Shown here: piece after piece, positions 21,001 to 32,650 of the stretch
How the letters are laid out: each line of letters opens with the position of its first letter
Position numbering within the stretch: the first letter of the stretch is position 1
The notes under the pieces: model-generated
Databases searched by the model: none
The model's input: the letters and a program-made list of their open reading frames with translations, nothing else
What the model was told of the DNA's origin: nothing
Made by a program: the position numbers and the translations under genes
Origin: Acanthosepion esculentum
Lineage: Eukaryota > Mollusca > Cephalopoda > Sepiida > Sepiidae
Assembly: GCA_964036315.1 (NCBI GenBank)
Contig: OZ038517.1
Span: 19,619,386 to 19,683,385, forward strand
Reading direction: 5' to 3'
DNA length: 64,000 bases

Positions 21001-21584
21001 TCAATAGGAACGTTAAAAAAATTCACTCCAAGGGGTGTCGAGAAAAAAATTACGAGATGCATCCCAATCAGTACGCTGGTAACAGAATAAAGTCTTGTGT
21101 ACAGAGTGTTCATGTCAAATAGACAAATCAAAAGGAATGTCAACAGATAATGCTACAGCGTAATCAGGATTGCCAAGACAGAGTTGCGATGCTCGACAAG
21201 ATCCAAAAGAGGAGGTTAAGGAACAAATCATGTAAAGAAGCATGTTGATCGGAATCACTAGCGGAACGGATATGGAATTCTGCTATTTGACTGGGATGTT
21301 AGGTTGGTGAAAAAGATTATCTACAGCACACACATAGAAGAAGAAAACCACATGACAGCTAACGAGGTCTCGAACACGCATAGAGACCGGCGTAGAGGAA
21401 AGACGCTTACACAAGGACTTGGGACCTGCTCCTAGGCCAAAGGACCAGCTCCAGACAAAAGGAATCACAAACCTGTTCTGATGAAACAAATACCTGTTAT
21501 CCGTGTCAATAACAGACCCCCTTCTGGTAAGTCACACTACACATTCTATGAAGGGTAGGTATGCGCACGTTTTCGCTAAAAAGT
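21001..21584. other. Unassigned stretch
   Basis: No repeat unit, RNA or convincing ORF seen. Confidence 0.5.
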
Positions 21585-22110
21585 GGCATACCCTGATAAA
21601 AAAAAGGCCCCAAACTTAATAAAAACAAAGTTTTATAGCGAAAATGTTTATGTTATTAAATAGAGGAAAGACCAAAGTATTTTTTAAATTATTTTTTAAT
21701 TTTTTTATTCCTTTTTAGTACGTTTGAAATTTTAGTTGAAAACTTGTTTTTTATTAGGTCAGAGGTCACCTAATATTTAGCAATAGGTTTTTAGCGCCTT
21801 TTTCAGTTGAAAACACATTAATGTGGAAATTATTGCAAAAATCGAATAATTTTCGGAATTTACTGAAAGTTTCAGAACTTATTCAAAAATGAATTTATTT
21901 TAGAAATGTGTGTTTTTTTAGAAAGTCAGCGTAAAAATATTTTTTTAACATTTGTAACACCCGCCCCCTAACTTAATTTTATGAAAATTTTAAAACTAGT
22001 AACTGTTTAATATTTTGGTCTTTCCTCTTAATCATGACATAAACATTTAGACAAAAAAATTTTATTAATGAAGTTTGGGGCTTTTTTTTCTTCAGTGTAT
22101 GTATCACTGT
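21585..22110. mobile_element. MITE-like element with ~100-bp imperfect TIRs
   Basis: The left side 21590-21690 (AAAAAAGGCCCCAAACTT, then GAGGAAAGACCAAAGTAT) and right side 22005-22105 (complement of the same blocks) are inverted. The interior is AT-rich and non-coding. Element of about 525 bases, target duplication not resolved. Confidence 0.7.
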
Positions 22111-22210
22111 ATTTTAGCGAGTTTTTCGGGCACTCCTTATGTAGAGGAAGACATGCGTGTATTAGCTTTTCTAATACTAATAAATGCTGTTATATCGTTA
22201 TAGCTTATGT

Positions 22211-22430
22211 CTAGGCCTTTTTCTTTAACCTATACACCGCAGCAGATTGAGCAATAGAAAAAATTGAAAGCCAGAATTCATCAATGTCGGGAACATTAAA
22301 ATTGTTAAGACACTTGATATGAAGAGTATTTAAATCACCAAACACAGAAATATGTTTGCAGATGAATGCAGAGAGAGAGAGTGGGAACATTACTACTGTC
22401 AGATATTTGTATAGTGGGCTACATTCCTGA
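22211..22430 (-). pseudogene. LINE endonuclease fragment
   Basis: The minus-strand frame contains KHISVFGDLNTLHIKCLNNF, then NVPDIDEFWLSIFSIAQS, the GDFN block and following helix of an EN domain (Asn catalytic box altered from GDFN to GDLN). It is related to, but diverged from, residues 155-190 of the LINE at 646. Only this block survives. Confidence 0.65.
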
Positions 22431-22524
22431 GAGGAAAAAAAGGCGAGATAAAGGAAAAAGAGACATGCATCTTTCTGTCCGAGTGTCTTTATTTCTGTCC
22501 GTCTCTGTTTATGCCGGGTTTTTT

Positions 22525-22527
22525 TCA

Positions 22528-22584
<57 letters not shown>

Positions 22585-22686
22585 GTGATCATTCAAATCT
22601 AGCCAGCTAGCTGTCTGTCTGTCGTAATCTCTTTCTATCTGTCTGTACCTGTCTGTCTGTCTTACTATCTATCTAAGTCATTGTTC

Positions 22687-22717
<31 letters not shown>

Positions 22718-23035
22718 AGTCATTGTTATTTATCTATCTATCTATATCTATCTCTGACTATTCATATCTACCCAGCTAGTTAGCTATCTGTCTGTCTGTC
22801 TCTCTGTCTGCCGTAACCTCTTTATTTCTACTGTCTGTACCTATCTAAATATCTATCTATCGATCGATCTATCTCTGACTATTCATATCTACCCAGTAAG
22901 TTAGCTATCTGTCTGTCAATCTCTCTGTCTGTCTTTCATAACCTCTTTATTTCTATCTATCTATCTATCTATCTCATTCCGTTCATATCTATCTATCTAT
23001 CTCAGTCCATTCATATATATCTATAGTCCATTCAC

Positions 23036-23079
<44 letters not shown>

Positions 23080-23189
23080 GTCTGTCTGTCTATGATCATT
23101 CAAATCTAGCTAGCTAGCTGTCTGTCTGTCGTAACCTCTTTATTTCTATCTGTCTGTACCTGTCTGTCTATCTATCTAAGTCATTGTTC

Positions 23190-23220
<31 letters not shown>

Positions 23221-23349
23221 AGTCATTGTTCTTTATCTATCTATATCTATCTATCTATGACTATTCATATCTACCCAGCTAGTTAGCTATCTGTCTGTCA
23301 GTCTCTATCTGTCTGTCGTAACCTCTTTATTTCTATCTGTCTGTACCTG

Positions 23350-23424
<75 letters not shown>

Positions 23425-23488
23425 CAGTCCCTTCATATATATCTATAGTCCATTCACATCTATCTATCTATCTATCTCAGTGTAGTCA

Positions 23489-23549
<61 letters not shown>

Positions 23550-23640
23550 CAGTCTCTGTTCATATGTACATAGATAGGTATGAAGAGTTACTATTTATCT
23601 ATCTATCTCAGTATCTGCCGGTTTGCCTGTCTATTTATCC
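22525..23640. repeat. (TATC)n/(TGTC)n tetranucleotide mosaic
   Basis: Long TATC runs interspersed with CTGT runs and two larger period units. The block with GATCATTCAAATCTAGC, then GTAACCTCTTTATTTC, then AAGTCATTGTTCT occurs near 22580-22740 and again near 23090-23230, showing block duplication of about 510 bases inside the tract. Confidence 0.95.
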
Positions 23641-23699
23641 CCGTGCTTGCATGTCTGAAGGTGTACTAACACAGACTTATACAATTATATATACATTAC

Positions 23700-24620
23700 C
23701 TCACTGGGTTTCCCCACCCGACGTCCGTTTTTCAAACGAGTGCTCGTCCTCTCTCTCTCTTTCTCGGAAACCACTAAATGTGTCCCATTCGTCTGTAATT
23801 GTTGTCACTTGAGGTATTTTTCAGGACACAATGTCAAACTTCAACGAAAAACAGATTCGAAAAAGTTCATAGTACGTATATCAAACTATTTTAAGCTTTT
23901 CCTATATATTTTTTTACCCATTACTTTTTCTCTTTTCACAACAAACAGCGGTCTTTTTTTTTTATAAATTCCGAAGGAAACTGTGTCTGTCTTCGTCACA
24001 AAACGTACAACAACGAACTACACAACCGGACCACCGATCGTGTTTTAGTTTGTATTTAGTTTAAAAAAAAAAGTATTCAACATTTGGATAATTATCTTAT
24101 ATATTGGAAAATTCTCCTCTCCAAAAATACAAACGAAAAGTAAAACGGCTTCCAATTGAATAAGATTAAAAATCTGTTTTCCGAACTTTTACGCAGATGG
24201 ACGAATTGCTTTTTTTAATGCTTCATTATTAAAAAAAAGAAAAAAGAAAGGAGTATAACACGAATAAAAACGATTTTTTAAAAAAATTAAATCATTTATT
24301 TTTAAACGTAAAATATTTCTCTGCAAGAAAAAAAAACGAAATATTTTCAATGGAGTGGATATTGTCATTCGTACTCGTCGGTAAGTTTGATTTCATTTTT
24401 CCGAGTTTTTCAAGAAATTTTATTTTCTTGTATTTGTATTTTTTTTATTTTTGTCTTTTCGGTTTAAATTATTTTTTCAAGGTAAGAAAAAAAATATGTT
24501 GTTGTAAATTATAACAGAATTTTTCGGGCGGTTCGTATTTCATGTTTTTTCCAAAGATTCGTGGAATCTGCTAAGCTATCCAAGAATATTTTTTCCCAAT
24601 CAAAAAGTTTCTTTAATTAA
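23700..24620 (+). other. Single-copy-looking region, possible 5' end of a host gene
   Basis: Has none of the window's repeat families. It holds a pyrimidine-rich segment (23745-23765), several A/T runs, and the short ATG-led segment with a consensus splice donor described next. No TATA/CCAAT set is obvious. Confidence 0.3.
24350..24380 (+). CDS. Candidate first coding exon (signal peptide start)
   Basis: ATG at 24350 follows a TTTTCA context and encodes MEWILSFVLV plus the first base of a Gly codon. Directly after comes GTAAGTTTG, a full consensus 5' splice donor, giving a phase-1 exon. A short acidic/aromatic start then a hydrophobic run is what a signal peptide or signal anchor looks like. 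No downstream exon is identifiable; intronic DNA full of transposons follows. If real, the remaining gene would lie far downstream. A chance match is quite possible. Confidence 0.3.
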
Positions 24621-24626
24621 TTATTA

Positions 24627-24627
<1 letters not shown>

Positions 24628-24671
<44 letters not shown>
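24628..24671. repeat. (ATT)n microsatellite
   Basis: Pure trinucleotide run. Similar runs lie at 25700-25728 and 27711-27740, next to SINE copies; all three are followed by a shared GTCAAGTGACAACAAGTCT-like sequence, so they mark one dispersed repeat. Confidence 0.9.
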
Positions 24672-24959
24672 GAGAGCAGGAATTGCTTGGAAATTTTTTT
24701 AAAGGTAACTTGGCAATATCAGTCAGCCAAAAGCTTCAGCACCTTTTCATTGTTTTTGAAAAAAATCGATTTCTTTTTCAAAATCGTGTTTAAGGCCAAG
24801 TGACAACAAGTCTTCTTAACTTTCTAGTGCTTTTCATTCTACAATAGCTATCAATAATTTAATATCATTATTTTCTTCTATGTGCCGTGTCCCTGCAGGA
24901 CGTTTACGATCATGGCTCTCCACAACTTCCTTTCATTTGTAGCTCTTAATAAATGTCTA

Positions 24960-25340
24960 TATTTCTGAGATAAGGTATTATGTACACTATTTACATTATT
25001 CGGACTATTGTCCTCATCTTTGTTGCCATATTTATTACAACGTTTCGGCCTTTCAGTATCCGTCTATATTTCTGAGATGAGGTATTATGTACACTATTTA
25101 CATTATTCGGACATTGTCCTCATCTTTGTCGCTATATTTATTACAACATTTCGGCCGTTGTACGCTCCGGCCTTCTTCAGGTGTTTGGAATGTCGAACTG
25201 AACCCTTTATTTCGCTCACTGGGGTAGACTGTTCTAGTTCCACGTGCCATGTCTAATGGATGTCAGTTATCTCCTGTTAATTCCCCTCTGAAAGTTCTCC
25301 ACTGCCTTATCCAGGTATTGAACTCACACTCTTTGGGCCC
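24960..25340 (-). mobile_element. tRNA-derived SINE, minus strand, two tail units
   Basis: Minus order: head remnant (GAGTTCAATACC), body (CTCCTGTTAATTCCCC complement and CCCCAGTGAGCGAAATAAAG), the GAAGAAGGCCGGAGCGTAC motif, then two 107-bp tail units. The head is cut at the B-box side, where the plus-strand SINE begins. Confidence 0.8.
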
Positions 25341-25344
25341 TGTC

Positions 25345-25680
25345 ACTCAAGGACACATGGCACGGTGGATAAAGGCGTTAGTTAGATCCAGTGACAGGAC
25401 CCAAAGAGTGTGAGTTCAATACACGGTTAGGGCAGTAAAAAACTTTTAGAGGGAAATTAACAGGAGATAACTGATAACTGACATTCATTAAACATGGCAC
25501 GTGGAACTCGAACAGTCTACCCCAGCGAGCGATTCTCGAGGACACATGGCACAGTGGATAAAGGCGTTAGTTAGATCCGGTTACAAGACTTAAAGAGTGT
25601 GAGTTCAATACCTGGTTAAGCCGTGGAGAATTTGGTGAGGAGAATTAACAGGAGATAACTGATAACAGACATCCATTATG
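25345..25680 (+). mobile_element. tRNA-derived SINE, two head-body copies
   Basis: Heads at about 25347 and 25540. The A-box-like sequence is TGGCACAGTGGATAAAGGCG and the B-box-like sequence is GAGTTCAATACC, spaced as in a tRNA. The body ends near the AACAGTCTACCCCAGCGAGC block. It is head-to-head with the preceding minus copy. Confidence 0.8.
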
Positions 25681-25869
25681 CATTGTTTTCCCTCTTCCAT
25701 CATTATTATTATTATTATTATTATTATCAAAAGCAGAATTTTCTAGAAAGTTTTCTTAGAGGTCAAGTGACAACAAGTTTCTCCAACAGTCTCACTCCAC
25801 TCTTAATACCCTCACCTATACTGGAGTTCAGACTCAAGTCTCCTTAACTTCCCTATGCCTTTCTCAATA

Positions 25870-26010
25870 ACACTGGGCTTATGGACATATCGTGCTGAAA
25901 CACCAGTTCCTCTATAATTACCAAAGTTAAGCAACGTTGAGCCTAGTCCCTACCTAGATGAGTAACCACTTGAAAATTCGAAGCGCTGTAAGCTTAGATG
26001 GGAAACGGTT
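25870..26010 (+). mobile_element. 5S-rRNA-like sequence (SINE3-type head)
   Basis: Contains GGGCTTATGGAC, then GTGCTGAAACACCAGTTCC, CCAAAGTTAAGCAACGTTGA, GTCCCTACCTAGATGAGTAA and GCTGTAAGC, the 5S rRNA backbone from 5' end through the A and C boxes. A body follows with GGATAACGGCTTGGAATT and GAGCCAAGTTCCAATTCC, also seen at the 33.6 kb copy. This points to a 5S-derived SINE, not a gene. Confidence 0.65.
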
Positions 26011-26239
26011 GTAATGGATAACGGCTTGGAATTATTAATCGCAGAGCCAAGTTCCAATTCCAGAGCTTCGTTATATACAATTCTACGTGCAAGTACTCTT
26101 GGGAAAGGTATGAATTCACCTCTTCTCAGACTTTTATCGCTAAATCTTTATAATCTAAAAAAAAAAATTCTTAAAAATCTAAAAATATTTTCTGGCTTTA
26201 AATAACCTGCAAAGGGTTGATAAGCCGTCAAAATTGAAT

Positions 26240-26400
26240 CAATCAATGAAATACTGATTAGCTACACAGGCATGTCTTTTTAGATTTATTTATGTTCTGT
26301 GGAAGATATATAGAAACTATATTGGCTACAAAGTGGGGGATCGGTTTATATATTTATTATATTATGAAATTGATCATCCCCACTTTTATATCCACATTAT
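26240..26400 (-). repeat. Dispersed repeat family D, single unit
   Basis: Inverted match to one unit of the 142-bp array at 32650-33400 (AAGTGGGGGATCGGTTTATAT, ATATAGTTTC complement) plus its flank (ACATGCCTGTGTAGCTAATC complement). Confidence 0.65.
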
Positions 26401-26564
26401 AATTTCTTGTTTGTTTATCAAATTCCGATTAAGTATGAATTCACCTCTTCTCCCCCAGCTATGGGTTAATTAGCAAGACTTGTATCACTAAACCATTATT
26501 ATAAGCAAAAAAAAAATTCTTACAATCTAAAAATATTGTCTGGCTTTAAACAAACTCAATGACA

Positions 26565-27705
26565 CCATAGCACAGTGGATAAAGGTGTTAGTTAGATCCA
26601 GTGACAGGACCCAAAGAGTGTGAGATCAATACCTGGTTAAGGCAGTGGAGAACTTTCAGAGGGGAATTAACAGGAGATAACTGACATCTATCAGACATGG
26701 GACGTGGAACTAGAACAGTCTACCCCAGTGAGCGAAATAAAGGGTTTGCTTCGACATTCCAACCATCTGAAGAAGGCCGGGGTGTACAACGGATGAAATA
26801 TTGTAATAAATATGGCGACAAAGATGAGGACAATAGTCCGAATAATGTAAATAGTGTACATAATACCTCATCTCATAAATATAGACAGATACTGAAAGGC
26901 CGAAACATTGTAATAAATATGGCGACAAAGATGAGGACAATAGTCCAAATAATGTAAATAGTGTACATAATACCTCATCTCAGAAATATAGACAGATACT
27001 GAAGGGCTGAAATGTAATAAATATGGCGACAAAGATGAGGACAATAGTCCGAATAATGTAAATAGTGTACATAATACCTCATCTCAGAAATATAGACAGA
27101 TACTGAAGGGCTGAAATCTTGTAATAAATATGGCGACAAAGATGAGGGCAATAGTCCGAATAATGTAAATAGTGGACATAATACCTCATCTCAGAAATAT
27201 AGACAGATACTGAAGGGCTGAATCGTTGTAATAAATATGGCGACAAAGATGAGGACAATAGTCCGAATAATGTAAATAATGTACATAATACCTCATCTCA
27301 GAAATATAGACAGATACTGAAGGGCTGAAATCTTGTAATAAATATGGCGACAAAGATGAGGACAATAGTCCGAATAATGTAAATAATGTACATAATACCT
27401 CATCTCAGAAATATAGACAGATACTGAAGGGCCGAAACGTTGTAATAAATATGACGACAAAGATGAGGACAATAGTCCGAATAATGTAAATAGTGTACAT
27501 AATACCTCATCTCAGAAATATAGACAGATACTGAAGGGCTGAAATCTTGTAATAAATATGGCGACAAAGATGAGGACAATAGTCCGAATAATGTAAATAG
27601 TGTACATAATACCTCATCTCAGAAATATAGACAGATACTGAAGGGCTGAAATGTAATAAATATGGGGACAAAGATGAGGACAATAGTCCGAATAATGTAC
27701 ATAGT

Positions 27706-27710
<5 letters not shown>
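26565..27710 (+). mobile_element. tRNA-derived SINE with tandem 107-bp tail, ~8 units
   Basis: The head is at 26568-26640 (ATAGCACAGTGGATAAAGG, then GAGATCAATACC), then the body (GGGGAATTAACAGGAGATAA, then CCCCAGTGAGCGAAATAAAG) and the GAAGAAGGCCGG motif. About 8 repeats of a 107-bp unit follow: ATGGCGACAAAGATGAGGAC, AATAGTCCGAATAATGTA, CATAATACCTCATCTCAG, GACAGATACTGAAGGGC. Within each unit AGATGAGG pairs with CCTCATCT and GGAC with GTCC, so the unit can fold. The array ends in (ATT)n. Confidence 0.85.
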
Positions 27711-27740
<30 letters not shown>

Positions 27741-28190
27741 TGGAACAAAAATTCAAGATCTTGTCAAATACCAAGTGACTGTAAGTCTGTTTAACTTTCT
27801 ACTGCCTTTCGCAATATCATTTGCACACATCATTTTACATCAGCTACTATTATTATTATCATGTTTAGCATGATCTTGCCAGAGGGTAATTTTAAGTGCC
27901 TAATTAACAAGTTCCGTCTGGGGTCTGTGAACAAAAAGGTCACTAATGGAGAGTTATCTATACATTTGGGACATTTTGTTTAGATGAAGGTTTTGCGGAA
28001 GTAATCTTTTGTCCAGAAATTTCACACACGGCTAATCGTGGTTTTAAGATTCCATATTCTTGTTACTTCAGTTTGCAGCTCCTTTAAATTCACTGTATAT
28101 TCTTTATTCTTTATTATCATTGTTACGAAGAGAAGGTAACTTTCTTAAAGGTCAAGTGACAACAAGTCTCCTCAAGTATATGGGATCTTC
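27741..28190. other. Dispersed repeat with PLE-like ancestry uncertain
   Basis: Begins with the CAAGTGACTGTAAGTCTG block shared with 24780 and 25755. The rest is unassigned. Confidence 0.4.
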
Positions 28191-28520
28191 CTGGTAGGGC
28201 AATCATCTGGGCAAATTTGTATGTGCATGTTACCTGGGGACAATTTTAGTAAAATTGTCTATTCCTTTTCTCATGAGGCCCAGTGCTCCGATTACTGTTG
28301 GTACAGTCTCAGTTTTCATTCCCCCACATCCTGTTAATCTCAATCTCCAGGTCCTTGTATTTGGACAATTTCTTGATAATTTTCGTGGCCAATAGAATCT
28401 TCCTGCCTATTCGTGGTAGCCAGCTATAGGCTCTCACTCTGGCCAGTAGAAAATAGCCGCAAACTACATGAAAACTGCCGTAGGAACAGGAAAAATCGAT
28501 TATTTCCACTATCAATGGGA
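28190..28520 (-). pseudogene. Retrotransposon C-terminal fragment
   Basis: The minus frame reads KIIKKLSKYKDLEIEINRMW, then (after a shift) TVPTVIGALGLMRKGIDNF. The KYKDLEIE..RMW..K, then VIGALG..KKG pattern is a familiar C-terminal segment of animal non-LTR retrotransposon proteins. No catalytic part is present. Confidence 0.55.
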
Positions 28521-28634
28521 GTTGGGGAATGCAAAGTCAGTCTTGGCCTTCTTGCTAACTTGGAGCATGTGCTTGTAAATTTTGGTGCAAATCTGTCGAA
28601 AATTGCGGCCGTGCATTCATTACATACATACACC

Positions 28635-29060
28635 TTGAGGACACATGGCGCAGTGGATAAAGGCGTTGGTTACATCCAGTGACAAAGTGTGTGAGTTCAA
28701 TACCCGGTTAAGGCAGTGGTGAACTTGGATAGGGGAATTAACAGGAGATAACTGACATCCATTAAACATAGCATGTGGAAATACAACAGTCTGCAACAGT
28801 GAGCAAAATAAATGGTTCAGTTCAACATACCAGAGCGTACAACGGCCGAAACGTTGTAATAAATATGGCGACAAAGATGAGGACAATAGTCTGAATAATG
28901 TAAATAGTATATATATGTTCAGTTCAACATTCCAACCACCTGAAGAAGGCCGCAGCGTATAACGGCCGAAACGTTGTAATAAATATGGCGACAAAGATGA
29001 GGACAATAGTCCGAATAATGTAAATAGTGTACATAATACCTCATCTCAAAAATATAGAGA
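28635..29060 (+). mobile_element. tRNA-derived SINE, tail partly duplicated
   Basis: Head at 28637 (ACACATGGCGCAGTGGATAA, then GAGTTCAATACCCGG), body, then two tail pieces each starting with a CAGTTCAACAT block and containing CGGCCGAAACGTTGTAATAA. Ends in (TA)n 29065-29148. Confidence 0.85.
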
Positions 29061-29063
29061 TAT

Positions 29064-29064
<1 letters not shown>

Positions 29065-29151
<87 letters not shown>

Positions 29152-29740
29152 TAAATATATTTTGAAAGTAATTGTTTGCTTTCAACTATAGATAAAATGC
29201 ATTGTTGGTCATTTCACTATAAAATATATTGTTGGTATTTATACTATAAATACATATTGTTGGTACTTTTACAATAAAAATGTAGTTTTATACTTTCATA
29301 TTGTTTGTCTCCATTTCTGAGATGTGGTATGGGAACTATTTACATTTTTGTGACCATTGTCACTACCTTTATTGGCCATTCCTATGATATATATTTGAAT
29401 TTCCATGGGGGTAGATTGTTATCCACGTCTTTTGATGCTTCAGTCTTTAAGTTTTTTTTACATTTACTATGGCTAATTATTGACCTCACATCTCTTTGGG
29501 TCACATCATTGGATCACTCAACCAGCACTTTTACTCACTAGGTAATCTATGAGTAAATTTTGTGGATTTATAAACCTATGGTCTCAGTAACTATTTTACC
29601 AGAGCACATATTACTTTTTTCTTTTTTTTTTTGTTATTACTGTCTTTTTCTATCACTCTGTATTACTGGTTCCCATATCGTATTGACGTCTATGCTTGGC
29701 CGGATTAGATTTTTGTAAATGAGCATATACACTGATTCCT
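29065..29740. other. (TA)n, short repeat block and Penelope-like scrap
   Basis: (TA)n to 29148. The ATTGTTGGTA.TTTTACTATAAA-type short repeats at about 29195-29290 recur at 36140-36230. The stretch 29635-29720 (GTATTACTGGTTCCCATATC) matches the Penelope-like fragment at 32265 and is its minus-strand terminal coding region. Confidence 0.5.
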
Positions 29741-31080
29741 TAAATTTAGATTCCTATTTAAATATATATACTGTCTATTTAAATATATATTCCCAATTTA
29801 AATATCGCAAAATAAATATATATTTACTATTTTAATAAATATATACTCTATTTAAAAATATACATTTCTGAATTAAATATATAAATTTCCTATTTAAATA
29901 TACATTTCTGATTTAATTATATATATATATAAATTTAAATATATATTTCTTATTTAAATATATATATATAAATATATAACTTATTACATATATATATTTC
30001 ATACTTAAATATATATATTTCCTATTTAAATTTACACATTTCCTATGTAAATATATTTATTTCTTATTTAAATATATACATTCCTGTTGAAATATACATT
30101 TCCGCTTTAAATATATATATATAAATATATATCTTATTTACATATATATATTTCATACTTAAATATATATATATCTTATTTAAATATATACATTTTCTAT
30201 TTAAATATATAAATTTCATATTTAAATTTATATATTTCATATTTAAATGTATATATTTCATATTTAAATATATACATTTGTGATTTAAATATATAAATTT
30301 CCTATTTAAATATACATTTCCTCCTTAAATATATATATATATCTGATATAAATATATATTTCTTATTTAAATATATATATTTATTTCCTATTTAAATATA
30401 CATTTCCTCTTTAAATATATATATATATAAATATATATCTTATTTACATATATATATATATTTCTTACTTAAATACATACATTTCCTATTTAAATACATA
30501 CATTTCCTATTTAAATATATACATTTCCTATTTAAATACATACATTTCCTATTTAAATACATACATTTCCTATTTAAATATATACATTTCCTATATAAAT
30601 ATATATATTTCATATTTAAATATATATCTTTACTATTGAAATATATATTTCCTATTTAAATATATACATTTCCTACTTAAATATATATATATTTCTTATT
30701 TAAATATATAAATTTCCTATTTGAATGTATACATTTCAGATTTAAATATATACATTTCCTATTTAAATATATAGATTTCATATTTAAATATATATATTTC
30801 ATATTTAAATATACATTTCCTCTTTAAATATATATATATATATAAATATATATCTTATTTACATATATATATTTCTTACTTAAATATATATATTTCCTAT
30901 ATAAATATATATATTTCATATTTAAATATATATATTTCATATTTAAAAACATACATTTCCTATTTAAATATATACATTTCCTATATAAATATATAGATTT
31001 CATATTTAAATATATATATTTCCTATTTAAATATATATCTTTACTATTGAAATATATTTCCTAGTTAAATTTATATAACC
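29740..31080. repeat. AT-rich minisatellite, ~22-bp unit
   Basis: About 60 imperfect units of TATTTAAATATATACATTTCC type, with variation in the YATTTCC segment. No coding content. 31081-31560 is AT-rich and unassigned. Confidence 0.95.
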
Positions 31081-31564
31081 TCCATGATTTATTTGATGCC
31101 AAAATCTAAATATTTCAACACAATTTTATTGCTTCAACTAAAACATAATTTCAATGAAAAAATAAATTAAATAGCATATGTATTTTATATTTTCTCCTCA
31201 GTATTTCTACAATTTTAAACTTAATAGAGATTAGATTTAGATTTCTAAATAGGTAATTTTTTACTTTTAATTTTAATTTCAATTTTTATAAATCTTTTAA
31301 TGTCTATGATAACCTTGCTTCATTGCTATTTTTTTGATTTACCATATACTTGTATTTTGATTGGTCATTCTAGCTTATGTAACAGCATTTACCTTCTAGC
31401 TAAAGATCATTAATTAATTTGAAACTTTTAAAACCATTTATTCTACATTCAACATCATCACTTGATAAGACACAAGAAGTTTTGAAACAAAATGGCTATT
31501 TTTGTAGTGATTTTATAACATATTTATGTTATGATATTTAAATAAATATTTATATATATATATA

Positions 31565-31785
31565 TTTATTTATTATAATTTTATCATATAGACAAAACCA
31601 TTTTACTCACTACAAAGATGCAACTTGGTTTCTGTGCATTTCAACTGCACATCGACGGGTGAGGGTCGAAAATGGTTATCTCACCCGTAGATGTGCAGTT
31701 GAAATGCACTGAAACTAAGTTGCATCTTTGTAGTGAGTAAAATGGTTTTGTCTATATGATAAAATTATAATAAATAAATAATTAT
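31565..31785. repeat. Long palindrome, ~100-bp arms
   Basis: Left arm about 31565-31670 and right arm about 31683-31785 are near-perfect reverse complements (GACAAAACCATTTTACTCAC, GTGCATTTCAACTGCACATC) around a loop GGTCGAAAATGGTTAT. Flanking sequence is TTTATTTATTATAATT on both sides. Probably a foldback element; no ORF. Confidence 0.9.
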
Positions 31786-31869
31786 CGCTCTACTGTCTGT
31801 ATCGAGCTCTTTTTTTTAATTAACCCTGCGAACGTTGGAATTTATATATTACTTTCGTTCTCATCGCAT

Positions 31870-31872
<3 letters not shown>

Positions 31873-31932
<60 letters not shown>
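31873..31932. repeat. (TA)n microsatellite
   Basis: Pure TA tract adjoining the SINE tail. Confidence 0.95.
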
Positions 31933-31944
31933 AAATAAATATAC

Positions 31945-32238
31945 TATTTACATTATTCAGACTATTGTCCTCATCTTTGTCGCTATATTTATTACAACGT
32001 TTTGGCAGTTGTACACTCTGGTATGTTGAACTGAACCCTTTATTTCACTCACTGGGGTAGACTGTTCTAGTTCCACATGTCATGTTTTAATGGATATCAG
32101 TTATCAGTTATCTCCTGTTAATTCCCCTCTCCAAGTTCTCTATTGCCTTAACCTTGAGGACACATAGCACAGTGGATAAAGGCGTTGGTTAGATCCAATG
32201 ACAGGACCCAAAATGTGTGAATTCAATACCTGGTTTTT
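31945..32238. mobile_element. Head-to-head SINE pair
   Basis: 31945-32152 is a minus-strand SINE tail and body. 32154-32238 is a plus-strand head (ACATAGCACAGTGGATAAAG, then GAATTCAATACCTGG). The join is the same as at 25340. The plus head runs directly into the Penelope-like fragment. Confidence 0.8.
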
Positions 32239-32239
32239 T

Positions 32240-32650
32240 GTTATTACTTTCTTTTTCTAGCTCTCTGTATTACTGGTTCCCATATCGTATTGATGTCTAT
32301 GCTTGGCCCGCTTAGGAGTTTTTTGTAGATGCACATATACACTGATTGCTTAAGTTTTCATATCTTCTAGTGATGTTCTCTGTCTATTATTTCACTCTCA
32401 TCTCATGAAGGGTGTTGATCTCCATTTTTCTCTCCATATATGATCAGCCATGCCTGATTTTTCTATTTTGCCTTGTGTTCCTGCTGCCTCATCTTCAGGA
32501 GATGGCTTGTTTCTCCTTTGTCAACGCTGCACAGGATGGAGTACACACAGTTCTTAATGTTATTCTCCTCTTGTCTGCATTGAGTTGAACCAGTCCTGAA
32601 GGTTGTCCTGATGTTATATTGTCTTTTGTATCTTTTCCAATAAGCCACGG
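32240..32650 (-). pseudogene. Penelope-like element C-terminus (GIY-YIG endonuclease)
   Basis: Penelope-like retroelements encode an RT joined to a GIY-YIG endonuclease. The minus-strand frame reads NIRTTFRTGST, then IKNCVYSILCSVDKGETS and HLLKMRQQEHKAK, aligning with the family's YSIPC.CG..Y.GET.R.L..R..EH core. Downstream, across stops, is the terminal SIRYGNQ-like counterpart of the SIEMNTIWEP motif. The GIY (here VYS) and the GET region survive. RT is absent. Confidence 0.75.

Noticed and set aside
23564..23967. Two short frames after the TATC tract as host exons
   Set aside because: No splice sites with compatible phase, no domain, partly microsatellite-derived.
32498..32505. CUGAAGA box in the Penelope-like fragment
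   Set aside because: No paired stem II followed by GAAA; chance occurrence in coding sequence.
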